A DNA stretch of 64,000 nucleotides, taken from NCBI RefSeq assembly GCF_010093535.1, contig NW_022985195.1, positions 750,467 to 814,466 on the forward strand, written 5' to 3'. Source of the stretch: Lindgomyces ingoldianus. Its lineage: Eukaryota; Ascomycota; Dothideomycetes; Pleosporales; Lindgomycetaceae. Both the position numbers and the translations under genes were made by a program. This document shows, piece by piece, positions 44,937 to 56,616 of this stretch. Below the pieces are notes generated by a model. It had not been told where the DNA came from, did not search any database, and was given only the letters and a program-made list of their open reading frames with translations. Position 1 is the stretch's first letter. Each line of letters starts with the position of its first letter.

Positions 44937-47900
44937 TCCGTGCGAAAGTAAAGTGAAGGAGGTAGAGGTGGTACAAAAATTGGGCTTTAGCGGCTCTGTT
45001 GTAGTGAAAGATACAATGGGATCGTCTTAAGGACTGTCATTTCCTCGTAGGGCGCTCTGGTATAGATATAGACATCCCCCTCTATCGAAAACACGGAGAA
45101 TTAAATATCTTCCCGATGAAGAGTACCGATGGATCGTATGACTCTGGGTTTAGAAGTTCCTCTCGATTAGAGAGGTCTGGACCATCAACTCCCTCTCAAC
45201 CCATGTCAATGCAGAATCCAGACAAGCAATCCCAGATCGAGATGCATACTTCTCTTGCGGGTACCTCGTTCAACGCTTTTTAGGGCGAAAGTGAATTCTG
45301 ACTTTGTGGAAAGCTTCCCTGATCAAGGGGCCCAGACGTATATAGCAAGGTAGGGTGATAGTATCACGTCTGGAATCGAGGATCCCCCAGAGACCGCTAT
45401 CTAAAACCAGTCAGCGACCTCTCCGGCATAAATAGCCTTAGAGGATAGACAAACATCAAGCCAGTGGGGTTCACTAGATGTATGGCCTAAGGAAAGAGCT
45501 CCCATTGGATGTATGGCATGCCAAGAGGATGCACACTGGAGGCTCGATTCAAGCGAAAGCCAGAATGAGGCACAAACAGTTCAAATGGACGGGGCCCCTA
45601 GATGCGTGGTTTGAATTTCAGGTGTCTGGCCCTGACCCTGGCTAATAGGTATTCTATGTAGGGGAGACGTACGATGCGTGGAGCTGAGGAGGACCCGTGG
45701 AGCAATTCTTCGTGACCATGGTGCGATGTCTATCTATCTGAGGTGCAGAACTAAAGCAGCATACAGCTACCAAGATGTTGGGACTGTGGCCGTTAGTGGT
45801 CTGGGCTGTTTCGTTTGCTGGACGGTCTCGATGGCCGAAAGGAATACAACTGGAGCATGAGCTGTGCTGACATTACTCGTTATACCGCGCCCATGGTATA
45901 CCAGGCCTCTCCTGAGAGGAGCTTCCGATGAGGAGTTGTCGCGATACCCTCTTTCTAGGGAGGAGTTGGAGGCCTGAACTTCCTTTGACCACTTCTGACA
46001 TTTCATTTTCGCGGCATGCCTCCGGCGTTTGAAGACGTCTACAGGATAGAACACAACCTTGCTTTTCCATTCCGTGCCGTTCTTCACTAATCTCTATCCT
46101 GCTCAGATAAAGGATATGCCAGCAGAATCGGCATCTGCGTATATTTCTCGTCATAGGTCATCCGAAGTGAGTAATCAGATATTTGTTAGTACAAGTACAT
46201 ACAAATCCCCTACACTTCATCGTCTAGTACATGGGCATGAGACGAGTGTGTCTGGAAATAGAACCCAAATCCAATTGGAGACCTCCAACAATATGGTGGG
46301 ACTTGCGGAAGTCAATCTTAACAAGTCGTCGAAAATATCGTGGGATAATTGCATGGCTGGGTCCGAACATGGAGCTAGTTTGCTGTACTCACGAGCCACA
46401 AGGTCTCGGAACGAATTTCCTTCCAGTAAGATCGCGTTATATTGCAAGAATATTCCTGTTCCACATGTACTAATATAGGGGGATATCGGATTGGTCAACT
46501 GCGCGGCGCCAAAGGGGTTCTTGAAGTATTGACTCAACGGAGTAATCTATCGTCGGCAGCAAGTCCCAGAGAACTGGCCTGAAGTGTTTAGACACAGTTT
46601 TCCAACCCACGGAGAAGGTTAGCATACAGAAGTAGTTTGACAACGAGCGCGAAATTAACGACGTCCCTTGCCATCGATCCGAATGTATTATGTATGCAGT
46701 TGCGGCTAGTGAGGGCCAATGTGCTAAATTAAGATTGCAAAGATTTTGTTCCAATCTAAAAAGCTCTTTGTTTCGAGCCAGTAGAATCTTTTCCTGGCCT
46801 GAAACGTGCAATGATAGACGATGCCAGGCTTTACCAGTGGTAAAAGCGGAAATTTTTGGTTTCTACAAAACGTAGAGGCTAGCGTCTGTTTCTCGAATGT
46901 TTAAGCTTGAAAGGCAATTGAAATTTAGAATCATGTGAAGTGTATAAATAACCTGTAGGAAACGAAGTTTCGAGCTTTCCATACCAAATGTGGTGACTCA
47001 ACACGTGACCCTTGACGTTGAAGGTTTCAGACAGTCCTATTTATGTGGTCGTCCTCTGAAAGGCACTAATCAGATATATTGATGGTAACTTCGAGTTCCG
47101 CATCCATCAAGACGGCATGTGTCTACGATACGGCGTGGCGTATCTTCAACACCTGAACTCTGGCTTATAAACAAGGGCTTCTAGGAACGAAGCACGTGGT
47201 GTGTTTCAACGGGGTGACAAAAGGGAGAAAGGATGGGTAGATTCCGGTATGTGGGGTTCCCTGGAGAGGCACATCTAGACAATCGTGGACCAGGTTGGGA
47301 CACTACATCCTTAGAGGTATGGTGGTGGAGTTCTCGTAGATGGTGCGGGTGATAGGAAAGATTGTTGGAGGACGATTTGCGAATGGTGGAAAAATTAAGT
47401 TTTAAGAGATCCCAGTATGACGACACCAACCTCAGGTACGTGTGGCGGCCACTCCATCTGCCCTGGCCGATCTATAGGATCCTTGGCTTAGCTACCGTGA
47501 AGGAACCCTAAATCAGCCTCGCTGAAAGGGTGGCAGCGGTTTAGTCGCTCTGTTTCTTCTCTGTTCGAAGTCCTCTAAAAAGAGTCAAGACGTATCAATA
47601 ACGCTTCCGAGACAGACGGCCCTTTCCCATTCAACCTCCCGCCATAGGATCTGGCTTTGGAATCCGAGCCAGGCGCGAAGCGGAGAGAAGGGCCAAGGGA
47701 CTACCAGACCCGGATTCTTTTTGGGTGTGGGTAACTCTGCCTACCAACTAGGCCCCCCAAACACACATATGCATCGTCTGAGTTTGACAACTCAAATTTT
47801 TTGGGGGTAGACAAGGAGTAAAATGAAAAGGGCAAAAGGAAGTATCAGATCCAACATCTCTCCGGGAAGGGTGGATTTCGCGTTGACAACCTTGCTCATC

Positions 47901-49158
47901 AAAATGCCTCAAAACTGTAAAGCTTACTATTCAGCCGTGAATGTGGTAGTTCGCCCGGCTGGTCGATATTCTGGAGCTTACGTGGCAGACAGGGGAGCCT
48001 TTGGTGGATGTATGGGAGGCTCCTAGATCGATTTCTCCTGCCGACCAAATGGGGTTTTCCGTAGCACCGGGCTGATTCCAAGGTCGAAACTGCAAATGAA
48101 TATTTCGAGGTCTAACTCTCTAGCTGGTCCTCGTGGTTGCCCTTGTCAGGGACTCGACGACTCAGCGAGTAGGTAGTAGCCTCGATTTCGCGGTACTCTC
48201 GGTCTTCTGGTAGCACGATATCTCCCTTTGGGATCGTCCGTTGCTCTCGTTGTTCGCCCCCTCCCAAATGCGCACCTGCAAGCTAGCCCTCTGGTTATTC
48301 CATTCTATCAGATATCAGCACCAAGGATGAGATTGAGGGAAGGCTCTCTCTCTATAGTTCCATGGCTGTTTCTCTTGGAGAATTGATGGCTGTCCTCCCG
48401 TCTCATCTCATGCCTGGACGCGCCTTCTTTCCCATCCAAATGACGACATGTCCTCCTCTTTATCGCTTTAATTTACGAGGCGGCATCACCCCGATGGCAC
48501 AATTTAGGTCTGAGCAGTTGCTCAAATCCTGAACATAGTAGATAACGCTCTTTAGGAGCACTCTTCTAGGGTGGCGAACTCCAAGACATCTGCCCGAACC
48601 GTCTCTCGACGAGATTATTGAAGTTGATGGGGGTATAGTTGTTGGCTTAAAAGATTTTCGCTCGATTACGGCATGGTATGTCAGAATTCCACGTGAGGTA
48701 CTCTTCCAGGGAACGAACTAAGACGAGTTGGAGCTCGAGGGAAAGGAGGGGAACAAAGTTGTTTGAAGCCAAGTCCGAGAGGCTAAACCCGATTCGGCAA
48801 AATTAGAGGGTGGATTTACTGACGGCATCTACTCCCCAATGGAAAACGCTCAATCGAAGATAACAACTTCGACTTCTCGACATCGGTGAGTGAGATTCCC
48901 ATCAAAACCTTCTCAGAGTTCGTCACGGTGTTAAGGCCTTGGACGAGATCTGACGCTGATTGGCTGAAGCACAGCTGGAAGTCTCAAAAGCTTCATGTTT
49001 CCCCGCTCCTCAATCCGTGCACGGAAGTCGCGTTATTCAACCTCAGTCATCCCACTATCCCACTTCTGAAGGACATGGCCTTCCACGACTCTGTTTCCTC
49101 TCTCCCTCACTGTCAGCCCTGAACAAACCCTCCATAATCTCCCTTCATCTTAACCAAA
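44937..49158. other. Gene-poor tract, nothing recognised
   Basis: 4.2 kb without a supportable gene. Open stretches near 46059-46478 (+) and 46470-46811 (-) have no motif. On the minus strand about 48300-48115 an uninterrupted stretch without start reads KGDIVLPEDREYREIEATTY, which is protein-like and may be a gene scrap. The right end precedes the nitrilase. Confidence 0.4.
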
Positions 49159-50469
49159 ATGCCAAAGAAACTGAAGCTGGCTTCGGCACAAAGCCGTACA
49201 CTCTCTACTACTGCCGACACCCTTCGCGCACTTGAACAAACCGCGACGTCCGCCGCACAGCAGGGCATCGATCTAATCCTCTTCCCAGAGGCATACCTCG
49301 GCGGATATCCTCGAACATGCACTTTCGGTAACGCCGTTGGGGGTCGTACAGTGGATGGTCGCGACCAGTTCCTCCATTACTTCCACTCGGCTGTCGATTT
49401 TGGTGATACGCCGGCAGGAGCGGGTGACGACTGGCTAAACCGCAAGCTTCCTTTGCCAAAGAACAAGAAATATCGCGGTGATGGCACCCGCGAAGAATTG
49501 GAGAGAATTGCGCAAGAGACCGGCGTCTTCATTGTGACTGGTATCGTCGAGCGCGTTGGAGGAACACTGTACTGTGGTGCCGTGTACATCTGTCCGCGGG
49601 AAGGCATCCTCGGGAAACGCCGAAAGGTGATGCCCACCGGATCAGAGCGCATGATCTGGGGACAGGGTGCCGCGTCCACGCTCCGGGCTGTGACGACAGA
49701 GATCAACGGCGTCAGATTGTGCCTGGCTGCTGCTATCTGCTGGGAAAATTATATGCCTCTTCTGAGACAGGCCCTATATTCCCAGAATGTAAACCTCTGG
49801 CTAGCACCAACGGCTGATGCAAGAGATACCTGGGCGAGTCTTATGAGGACGGTTGGCTGCGAGGGTCGTTGTTTCGTCATGAGCGCGAACCAATGCCTGA
49901 GGAGAAAAAACCTTCCTGACTGGATCAAAGGGAACACTCCAACCTCGCATGGGGAAGCACCTACGGCCGGACTAGCCCCACTTGCCTTTCACTCCACGGA
50001 GCCTTCCCATCCCCATGGCGAGAGGAGAAGGAGCACCATCACCATTACCGATGATAAGCACGAGATCTGCTGGCCCGTCATCGAGAAGCGTGACACTGCT
50101 GAGAGCATTCGAAATGGAGACTCTGCTATTGACGAAGAATCTGTCAGTCCTGGTGGTGCAAATCGGCCAACCTCAGGCGTACCTTCAGCTGTTGAGCACC
50201 ACCGGATATCATGGCCAGCATTCAGGACCAAATCACATGCAGTAGACGATGAATTTGTCAGCCGGGGAGGGTCCTGTATTATGTCGCCCTTGGGTGACGT
50301 GCTTGCAGGTCCACTGTGGGAGGTTGAAGACGGAGGATTACTAGTTGTCGAAGTCGATTTCGAAGATTGTGAAAGGGGAAGGCTGGATCTAGATGTTGCC
50401 GGAAGCTATTCGAGAATGGACAGCTTTCATTTGACAGTTGACGGATTGGACTTAAGCCCTCCTCCATGA
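49159..50469 (+). CDS. Nitrilase (carbon-nitrogen hydrolase family)
   Basis: Intronless frame of 436 aa. The catalytic triad is visible: Glu about 44 in LFPEAYLGGYP, Lys about 156 in KRRKVMPTGSER, Cys about 194 in AAICWENYMPLLR. WLAPTADARDTW and the terminal VSRGGSCIMSPLGDVLAGPLW are also typical of true nitrilases. These convert nitriles to carboxylic acid and ammonia in the cytosol. Between about residues 260 and 365 it carries a roughly 100-residue insertion, rich in charged residues and without catalytic motifs. In the insertion, CWPVIEK...DEESVSPGG (304-333) resembles SWPAFRTK...DDEFVSRGG (351-371) at its end, suggesting an internal duplication. The insertion has no stop and keeps frame. 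ATG context is good (CCAAAATGCC). Confidence 0.9.
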   Translation: MPKKLKLASAQSRTLSTTADTLRALEQTATSAAQQGIDLILFPEAYLGGYPRTCTFGNAVGGRTVDGRDQFLHYFHSAVDFGDTPAGAGDDWLNRKLPLPKNKKYRGDGTREELERIAQETGVFIVTGIVERVGGTLYCGAVYICPREGILGKRRKVMPTGSERMIWGQGAASTLRAVTTEINGVRLCLAAAICWENYMPLLRQALYSQNVNLWLAPTADARDTWASLMRTVGCEGRCFVMSANQCLRRKNLPDWIKGNTPTSHGEAPTAGLAPLAFHSTEPSHPHGERRRSTITITDDKHEICWPVIEKRDTAESIRNGDSAIDEESVSPGGANRPTSGVPSAVEHHRISWPAFRTKSHAVDDEFVSRGGSCIMSPLGDVLAGPLWEVEDGGLLVVEVDFEDCERGRLDLDVAGSYSRMDSFHLTVDGLDLSPPP

Positions 50470-51973
50470 TTTGCCCACAGAGATCAATAGGGGCCAGAAA
50501 ATGGTACAGAAAGGAAACCGGGGGGTTCACGATGAGCCTTCCTTTCTGTTCTCGGCATTCCTTTAATCCCCCTCACAAACATCAATATTACCATCACCCA
50601 TTCATTATGTTCGCATCCAGCTTCTCTTCCGTTCTCATGGTTGTCAATCTAATCATGGAACCTTGCCATGTGTTTCAGCCTGAAGTCCGCCTTGAGCGGC
50701 GTGGTGTTAACAACTTAAACCTGTGGATGCATTTGAAAGGAAATCTCGATGTCTAGCCTTCCGACTTCTTCGACTTCTCTCCTACTATTAATTTTGCTTG
50801 TAAGCGCCAAATGGCTCGAAAAGCCAATTTTTCTACCACTAGAAGTAGGTCATTTCCTGGGAGGGTCGAACGGCAACAGAGTCCGGTCAAGCAAGGGATT
50901 GCTTCCTGATTGAAGAATCAATGAAAATTTATAGCGGCTATTTACGACGTCAGTTCCGATCCAGGGGCAAATCCCGCAGAGGCAAGACATAGCCTTACAA
51001 CGCACTCCCAGAGATTAGTACTCTCGATGTCTGGCCCGAAACGTACCATTAATCGCATATCAATCGGAGCTTGAGACCCCGCCTGCCCCACTTCTTAGAA
51101 CCTAGACATAAATAGTCCCGAATCTATGCGCACTCCCTGGGCTTATCACCATCCCTCTTCTACAATGAGCTCATCTTCAGCTAGATATTCTCACATCTCC
51201 TCTTCGGAATCGTGATATCGCATACCCCTTTACTAGTAAGCCGGCTAACCCAAACTCCTAGAAGTGAGTCAACTATTACATCCGAAATCGTCTGCCCTAG
51301 TGAAATCCTGTAAAGCAATTAAACCGTCATATCCACTTCTCCACCAACCCGAGCACTCTACACTATCCGCCATCGACAGACCCGAATTCCCGGTATCCAA
51401 ACTAACCCTTCAACCATCGTTTCCCCAAAGTTCACTATACACCAACCCCTATAAATAAATCCTTCTACCCTCCACCCACCTCTTCAAATGCTGCCACATC
51501 ATCTCTACAAAGTCCAACTCCCCCTGTGACGCAAACCGTGCTAGAATCCTTTCTTGTCCCAATAAATGGTCCGTCCGACCTTTCGCCTGTTCTACCTGCA
51601 CTCCAGCTCATGTCCGCAGTACGTGGAGCCGCAGTGCGCAAGACGTCGAAGAGGAAATCCTCGAGTCCAATAAAGTAAAGAAGGATGCGATGAGTGAGTA
51701 CACAGATCCCAAAGTACAGAGTGGGGTTGGGTTTTTGAGTGGGGGAGGATTGGGGAGGGGTTTCTAGAAATAATGGGGAGGATATGAGGGGAGGTGTCTG
51801 AGGGAATTCTGCCATTCGCTGGTTGCGACGATGGGGGGGATGGGGTGCTGATAAGGAGGCTTGGGGGGATGGGGATGGGGATGGGGATGCCAGTTTCACT
51901 AGTCAACAAGCATTGAGCTGGCTCCAAGATCAGACTAGAATGGCTAGGTCTTGACTAGTGTAATACAAATGGC
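50470..51973. other. Intergenic; no recognised gene
   Basis: Overlapping minus-strand frames around 51465-51927 owe their length to Pro/Ser-coding low-complexity DNA and show no domain. The (GGGGAT)n run at 51863-51889 lies here. Confidence 0.4.
51863..51889 (+). repeat. GGGGAT tandem repeat
   Basis: Four consecutive G-tracts of at least four, spaced by AT, on the plus strand; another long G run sits about 30 bp upstream. The pattern could fold as a G-quadruplex. Confidence 0.7.
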
Positions 51974-53526
51974 TCAGGCGCTGTGCTGCTCCAAGTATTC
52001 ATTCCATGCTTTGCCCAAATTACCAAGCAAGAAGAGCGCAAGGATGGCGGCTAACACGCCCTTCTGATGTGCGGAAACACCTGTCCTTGAGTTGATCAGC
52101 GTATGGTACACTATCGAATGCGGCAACGCTCCCACGGTCACCACCAGAGAGATAGCAGCGCCGACACCAAGCAAATCCCCGGCAGCGACTTGCAGTGCTC
52201 AGTCTTCGAACGTGGGCACCTTAATGCTCTTGTCAAAATACGCTACAGCTCAAATTGCCTGCGCCTCGGCCGTGAAGAGCTTGTTGCCTGCCGTAATATA
52301 GTTCACGAATAGCACTGAGTCGTGTAATGGCGCCCTACTGTTGTATAAACGGAACGGCGCTTTGTGTGCAAAAGTCGGCCTGCGAGGGTGTGGGGGTGGT
52401 CCGCAAGGAGCGGAAGCCTTTTCAAGACTTTCTCATCGGCTGCGAGCATAAACTTGTTCCACCTGGCGATCATCCCGATTGGCTCGTCCTGTCCTCGACC
52501 AGGGAGTCCAAGCCCGATGGCGATGTCAGTGTCTAAGAACTCGACCCTAGCCAGTTTCCATCTAGTCCCACATAAGACAGCATCGCAGGAGAAATGGGTT
52601 ACACTATGGAGATCTAACTCCTCGTTATCTAACGTTGCTAGCAACTAAAGGCGAGAAGTCATCGTAGTCGATTGCGCCGCCAGTATTATTTTGCCAGAAG
52701 ATGCTTTGGAACGTCAGCGAAAATCTTGGATCTTTCAGTGTGAATTTCAATGAAAAATACTACTGCATGGAAGCACTTCATATTCGAGCTTCTCAGAGCC
52801 TTTTTTCCTTTTCCGATTTTTATAAGCTGCTCGTTTTCGCACCGTATATTCCCCAATCCCTTGAGGATACGTTTCACGATGTTAACACTTATACCCATGC
52901 TATGAAGAAACCACGTCCACCATGTATCTGAGTTCCATAGCGACGGTTGTAGCGATGAAATCATCGTCGTGTGTGCTGCCTCAATGTCATTTTTGTAGGC
53001 TGATGGAATATCCACTAGCGCAAAGAATCCGGCACCCTTTCCCGTATCTCGAATGGTCCAGGAAACAGTCTTGCCCGCTTTAATGGCTTGGTAAATCATA
53101 CCTGCTGAGGAATTTCCAGCCCCCAGGACCGCGGTGTGCTGGGTCGTCTTATCTGAGATTATGTTTGATTCGCCGATGTCTCGTGAACGCAAGATCTTTC
53201 CTCCGGAATTCGTGAATATCCCAGACACTAGGAGATCGGGAATAGCTGGGGAGGAAGCTTCCCCATTTCCGAGCACGGGCTTCTCCGCGAAGAGTACCTT
53301 TGGAGTTCCTTTTGAGTTGACAGAGGATCACCAGAGCCTCCATTGCTTGTTGGCTTTGTGAGCTGATTCCACCTGTATCCCAAAACTGTATTCGGTTTTG
53401 CAGCAAACTACCGGCATGGCGCAACTTGCTGACATAGTCTTCAATGTATTCCTTAGTATACCTTTCCTTCAACAAATCATTGCAGTCTTCCTCTGGCGGT
53501 CGGTCCATTGGCATCCGTGTGTCCAT
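51974..53526 (-). pseudogene. Flavin-containing monooxygenase-like pseudogene
   Basis: Read on the minus strand, pieces appear in family order but in several frames. KEYIEDYVSKLRHAGSLLQNRIQF comes first (quoted in parts: KEYIEDYVSKLRH, LQNRIQF), then AVLGAGNSSAGMIYQAIKAGKTV (Rossmann GxGNSS motif for NADPH), SVTHFSCDAVLCGT, FEFLDTDIAIGLG-like, EPIGMIARWNK, and a C-terminal hydrophobic helix to 51974. Stops and frame changes lie between the pieces, notably around 52640-52690, with no splice sites that repair them. The N-terminal FAD-binding part is missing or unreadable beyond 53526. Intact relatives are FAD/NADPH monooxygenases; this copy looks dead. Confidence 0.72.
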
Positions 53527-53989
53527 TGCGGCCAGAAACCATCATGCAACCTCCCCGTTGAAGTCAGCATGTACAATAAGGTACCCGCTTCAGAATATCC
53601 CTACGCTTGCTCAAACACCTCTCTGATGCAGTAGTTTGACTGGGGAATGGTTAGATGCGTGTTCTTGTGGGCTTGGACGTTACGCTGGCTGCAGGGATAC
53701 CGAGAATGCCGGCTCTGATGGCGATGGCCTTGAAACTAGCGCGCTGGGTTTCATTTGAGATATCTATAAGGCGTTGGATTTGAAATAAATGGTGGAGAGC
53801 TCTTGCAAAATCCATCGCGAGGGCCTAAGCTAATGAGTACCTAGAATAGAATAGGGTAACACACTTCATAAGCGAGCTGCGCATATAAGTGAGTCCTACT
53901 AACTTTCTCTATCTTTGCAGTCGCGTAGTTTAACAACGCACTATATTAGAATTGATACAACAGCTAGTATAGGCTAAGCAGCATCTATA

Positions 53990-54570
53990 GTATCCTTCTT
54001 GTATGTATGTAAGTTATGCCCCTGGCCTCACTACCAAAGAAGGCTTACAAGAATCGTAAGGTCTGTAGTCCGCCAAAGCTCTCGACTAGTGCTTTAGGAA
54101 ACGACAAAACGAGGAATATGATAAAAGTGAGAATGTAGAGGGGATTGGGACCTATTATGGGAATCTCGCTGAGAGAGGCGAAGAGTAGAGGTCTGACTCT
54201 ATATGCGTGAACGTAAATAGAAAGAGGGAGGCAGAGGTCGCACTAACGCCAAATCTCTCCATGACACCCTATTCTCTGGAGGCGTAGGTACAGATGAGGA
54301 AACGCACGCATACTCTCATGCTAAGGACCAGTTGAGCGGGTTTGCGTAGTCGTCAAGAGTGTACCAGCCTACTAGGATGACTCGGGAGGACGTCTTCTGG
54401 ACGATAATGGGCGTGGGCTTTGTACATGCCAGCGAGAGTTTTTGCTCCAGCTGAAGATGCTCAGGGGTGTTGGCTTGAGTATAGTGGCGGCTCTTTGTGT
54501 GTGTCATACCAAGGCTTTCGAGTTCGCTGTCTGGCCAGAGATCGCTCATGTCACTGCCCTCTGGGCCCAT
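53990..54570 (-). pseudogene. MFS drug transporter (DHA1-like) remnant
   Basis: The minus strand from 54570 reads a hydrophilic N-terminus ending GWYTLDDYANPLNWS, the usual entry to TM1 in fungal DHA1 multidrug carriers. After a stop it continues with VCVRFLICTYAS, GVMERFGVSATSAS, SSPLSARFP, YILTFIIFLVLSFP-like and ALVES...LQTLRFL-like pieces in mixed frames. Each corresponds in order to TM1-TM3 of such transporters, with segments deleted between them. Nothing matching TM4-TM12 follows. It lies next to the dead monooxygenase. Confidence 0.7.
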
Positions 54571-55560
54571 GGAAGGGAGCGAGAAATAGGCATATTTTCA
54601 CCATATAGGTGATTGGAGTATTGATAAAGGAATTAAAAATCTATTCGCTGCTCTGGGTACTTTTAAGAGTCTGTTGTCGGTGAGAAAGCGTATTCTCTGC
54701 CCGAGAGGGCTTCTCTGATGACGTCACCCATTTCGGGATTGTAGGAAGTGTGATGGTTTCGTCAATACCCCCCCAATATGACAAAGCTGGAATAAATTGT
54801 AGTAGATAAGCTAATGAGTATCGAGAGTCAAGTGTTGGAGGCGAAGGAGTATATATATACATTTTTTTGATGGAATGAGTTGTCAGGAATTGCAACATGG
54901 AGACCGAGATATGTAGGAGGACTTGAAATAAAGCTCAGATGTCAGAAGTTGCAAAGAAGCTGTCAATAGGTCGCTGCCGACAGCATCTTGTGCGTCTGCT
55001 CTGGGTAACACCTCGTCTCGCAGAATGTCGCCTGGCAGATTCCTCGGTCATCATCTTTACAAATTACAATCAGCACCTCTTCTGTCAGCAGTTAATGCCG
55101 TAGCGGCTATACTGTAAAGATCAAGGATCTGTCGGTTGATTACTTTGTGCATAAATGTCGGACACGTTGTGCAGTGGAAGCTCGCAACATCCCCCCTTCT
55201 TTCTTCAGCAATACCATCTACTCAACTCCCTTATCATCGCAATTGATTGACAGTGCATCAAGCCTGGTTTAACTCTAATGGTGTCCTGAAGTGCACCACT
55301 AATCATGATCTCGGTCGATGGTTGGCTTTCCTGGGGAGCTTTTGAGGGCTTGCCGAGCCTTTCATTCTAATCAGGGTCGGCCCAATCGGCATGTTGCTTA
55401 GAAAGTCCCACGATAACCTGCCATTCCGCCCATCTATTGACTACTCCTTTGTATATAGGCTCAAGTACTATCTTCTATGATCCACAGTAACTCTACGAAC
55501 TACATCCTAATTATCGTCGCCTTCAGCAACAACAATTCTTTTCATCACCACATAAATAAA
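54571..55560. other. Intergenic, upstream of the carbonic anhydrase
   Basis: No gene recognised; the right end should include the promoter of the gene at 55561. Confidence 0.4.
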
Positions 55561-56342
55561 ATGATCAACGAACCTCTTGTCGAAATGCTTGCACGAAACA
55601 GGTGCTCTCATCTTCCAATGTTAAAACACCTTCCAAATACTAAAACCTTTCCAGCAAGTTCGCGCAAAGCTACAGAGCACCCCCTAGTCTCACATCCATG
55701 GCCTCAGCCATGAGGGCATCCGGTGTCGGCGTCGTAGTACTGTCATGTTCAGATCCAAGATTGAATCCGTACCAGATTTTGGGTATTGATCCTACCTTAA
55801 GTAATTTTCACTAGCACAATCAAAGTAGCTATAGTTGATTCTGGGTAGAAGCAACTATGGTTCGAAATGCTGGCGGCCGCGTTTTTGATGCGATCAGGAC
55901 CTTGTCTGTTTCGCAGACCATCGGCACCCCAGGCACGATTGTGGTTATGCATCATACTGGTCAGCAGACTTCAAGTCCATATCCCAATATCTCCCACCGA
56001 GACCATGCTAACCCAATCTAGATTGCGGCATGACGCATTACCATGACCCAGCTATCAAGAAAGCCTTAATCGAAATCGCGCCTGAAGAGCATGAGTCCAT
56101 CGAAGCTTCCCAGTTCGGAGAAATCATCACCTCGTAAGTTCCTCCCTCGACATTCCGTCCACGAGATGTTTGTTCGAGTTCTGACATCTGAGGACAGAAT
56201 TGAGGAGAGTGTTAGAGCTGATGTAGCGATTCTGAAGGCGTCGCCGTTGATTAAGAAGGATACCCAGATTGTTGGGCTGAAGTACGAAATTAATACAGGC
56301 GTGCTTATGGTTGTTGATGGGGAGATTAAGAGTGAGCTGTAG
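55561..56342 (+). CDS. Beta-class carbonic anhydrase
   Basis: Five exons: 55561-55601, 55655-55800, 55849-55959, 56022-56133 and 56198-56342; introns 48-64 bp; product 184 aa. Zinc ligands are readable: Cys in SCSDPRLNP (with the Asp/Arg dyad), then His and Cys in VVMHHTDCGMTHY, a motif split by the third intron. KATMVRNAGGRVFDAIRTL and GEIITSIEESVRADVAIL, both spanning junctions, match the family, as does TQIVGLKYEINTGVL. The first exon codes only 13 residues plus a split codon (MINEPLVEMLARN), continuing SKFAQSYRAPPSL. The enzyme interconverts CO2 and bicarbonate. No targeting peptide is evident, so probably cytosolic. No frame of this gene exceeds about 80 codons, so it is easily missed. 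Confidence 0.92.
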
Positions 56343-56616
56343 TTGTAGGTTGAAGAGCGAGTGCCCCGAAGAAGGATTTGGGAATGTAATTCGTTGTCAA
56401 GGAATGTAATGTTTAGATCTTAAGATTGATGAAAAGAAGGTGCCTCCAAATCCAAAGAGTATTGAAAGTAGCAAATCTGGGTTGATTGTGCTTGAAACCT
56501 ATAGTTTGTTGGCTTAGCTTCGGGGTAGAAGACCTTGCCTTTAACTTCCAGATTGTTCACTCGCCACAGCGAACCTCCGTAAATTAGCCCATCCACTCAT
56601 TCCCAGTTTAACTAAC

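Noticed and set aside
47640..47770. tRNA-like segment (TAGTTGGTAGGCAGAG on the minus strand)
   Set aside because: A D-arm-like stretch is present, but no T-loop GTTCRA and no matching acceptor stem could be paired.
51465..51927. Overlapping 144- and 111-codon minus-strand frames
   Set aside because: Their length comes from the GGGGAT repeat and Pro/Ser low-complexity DNA; no domain.
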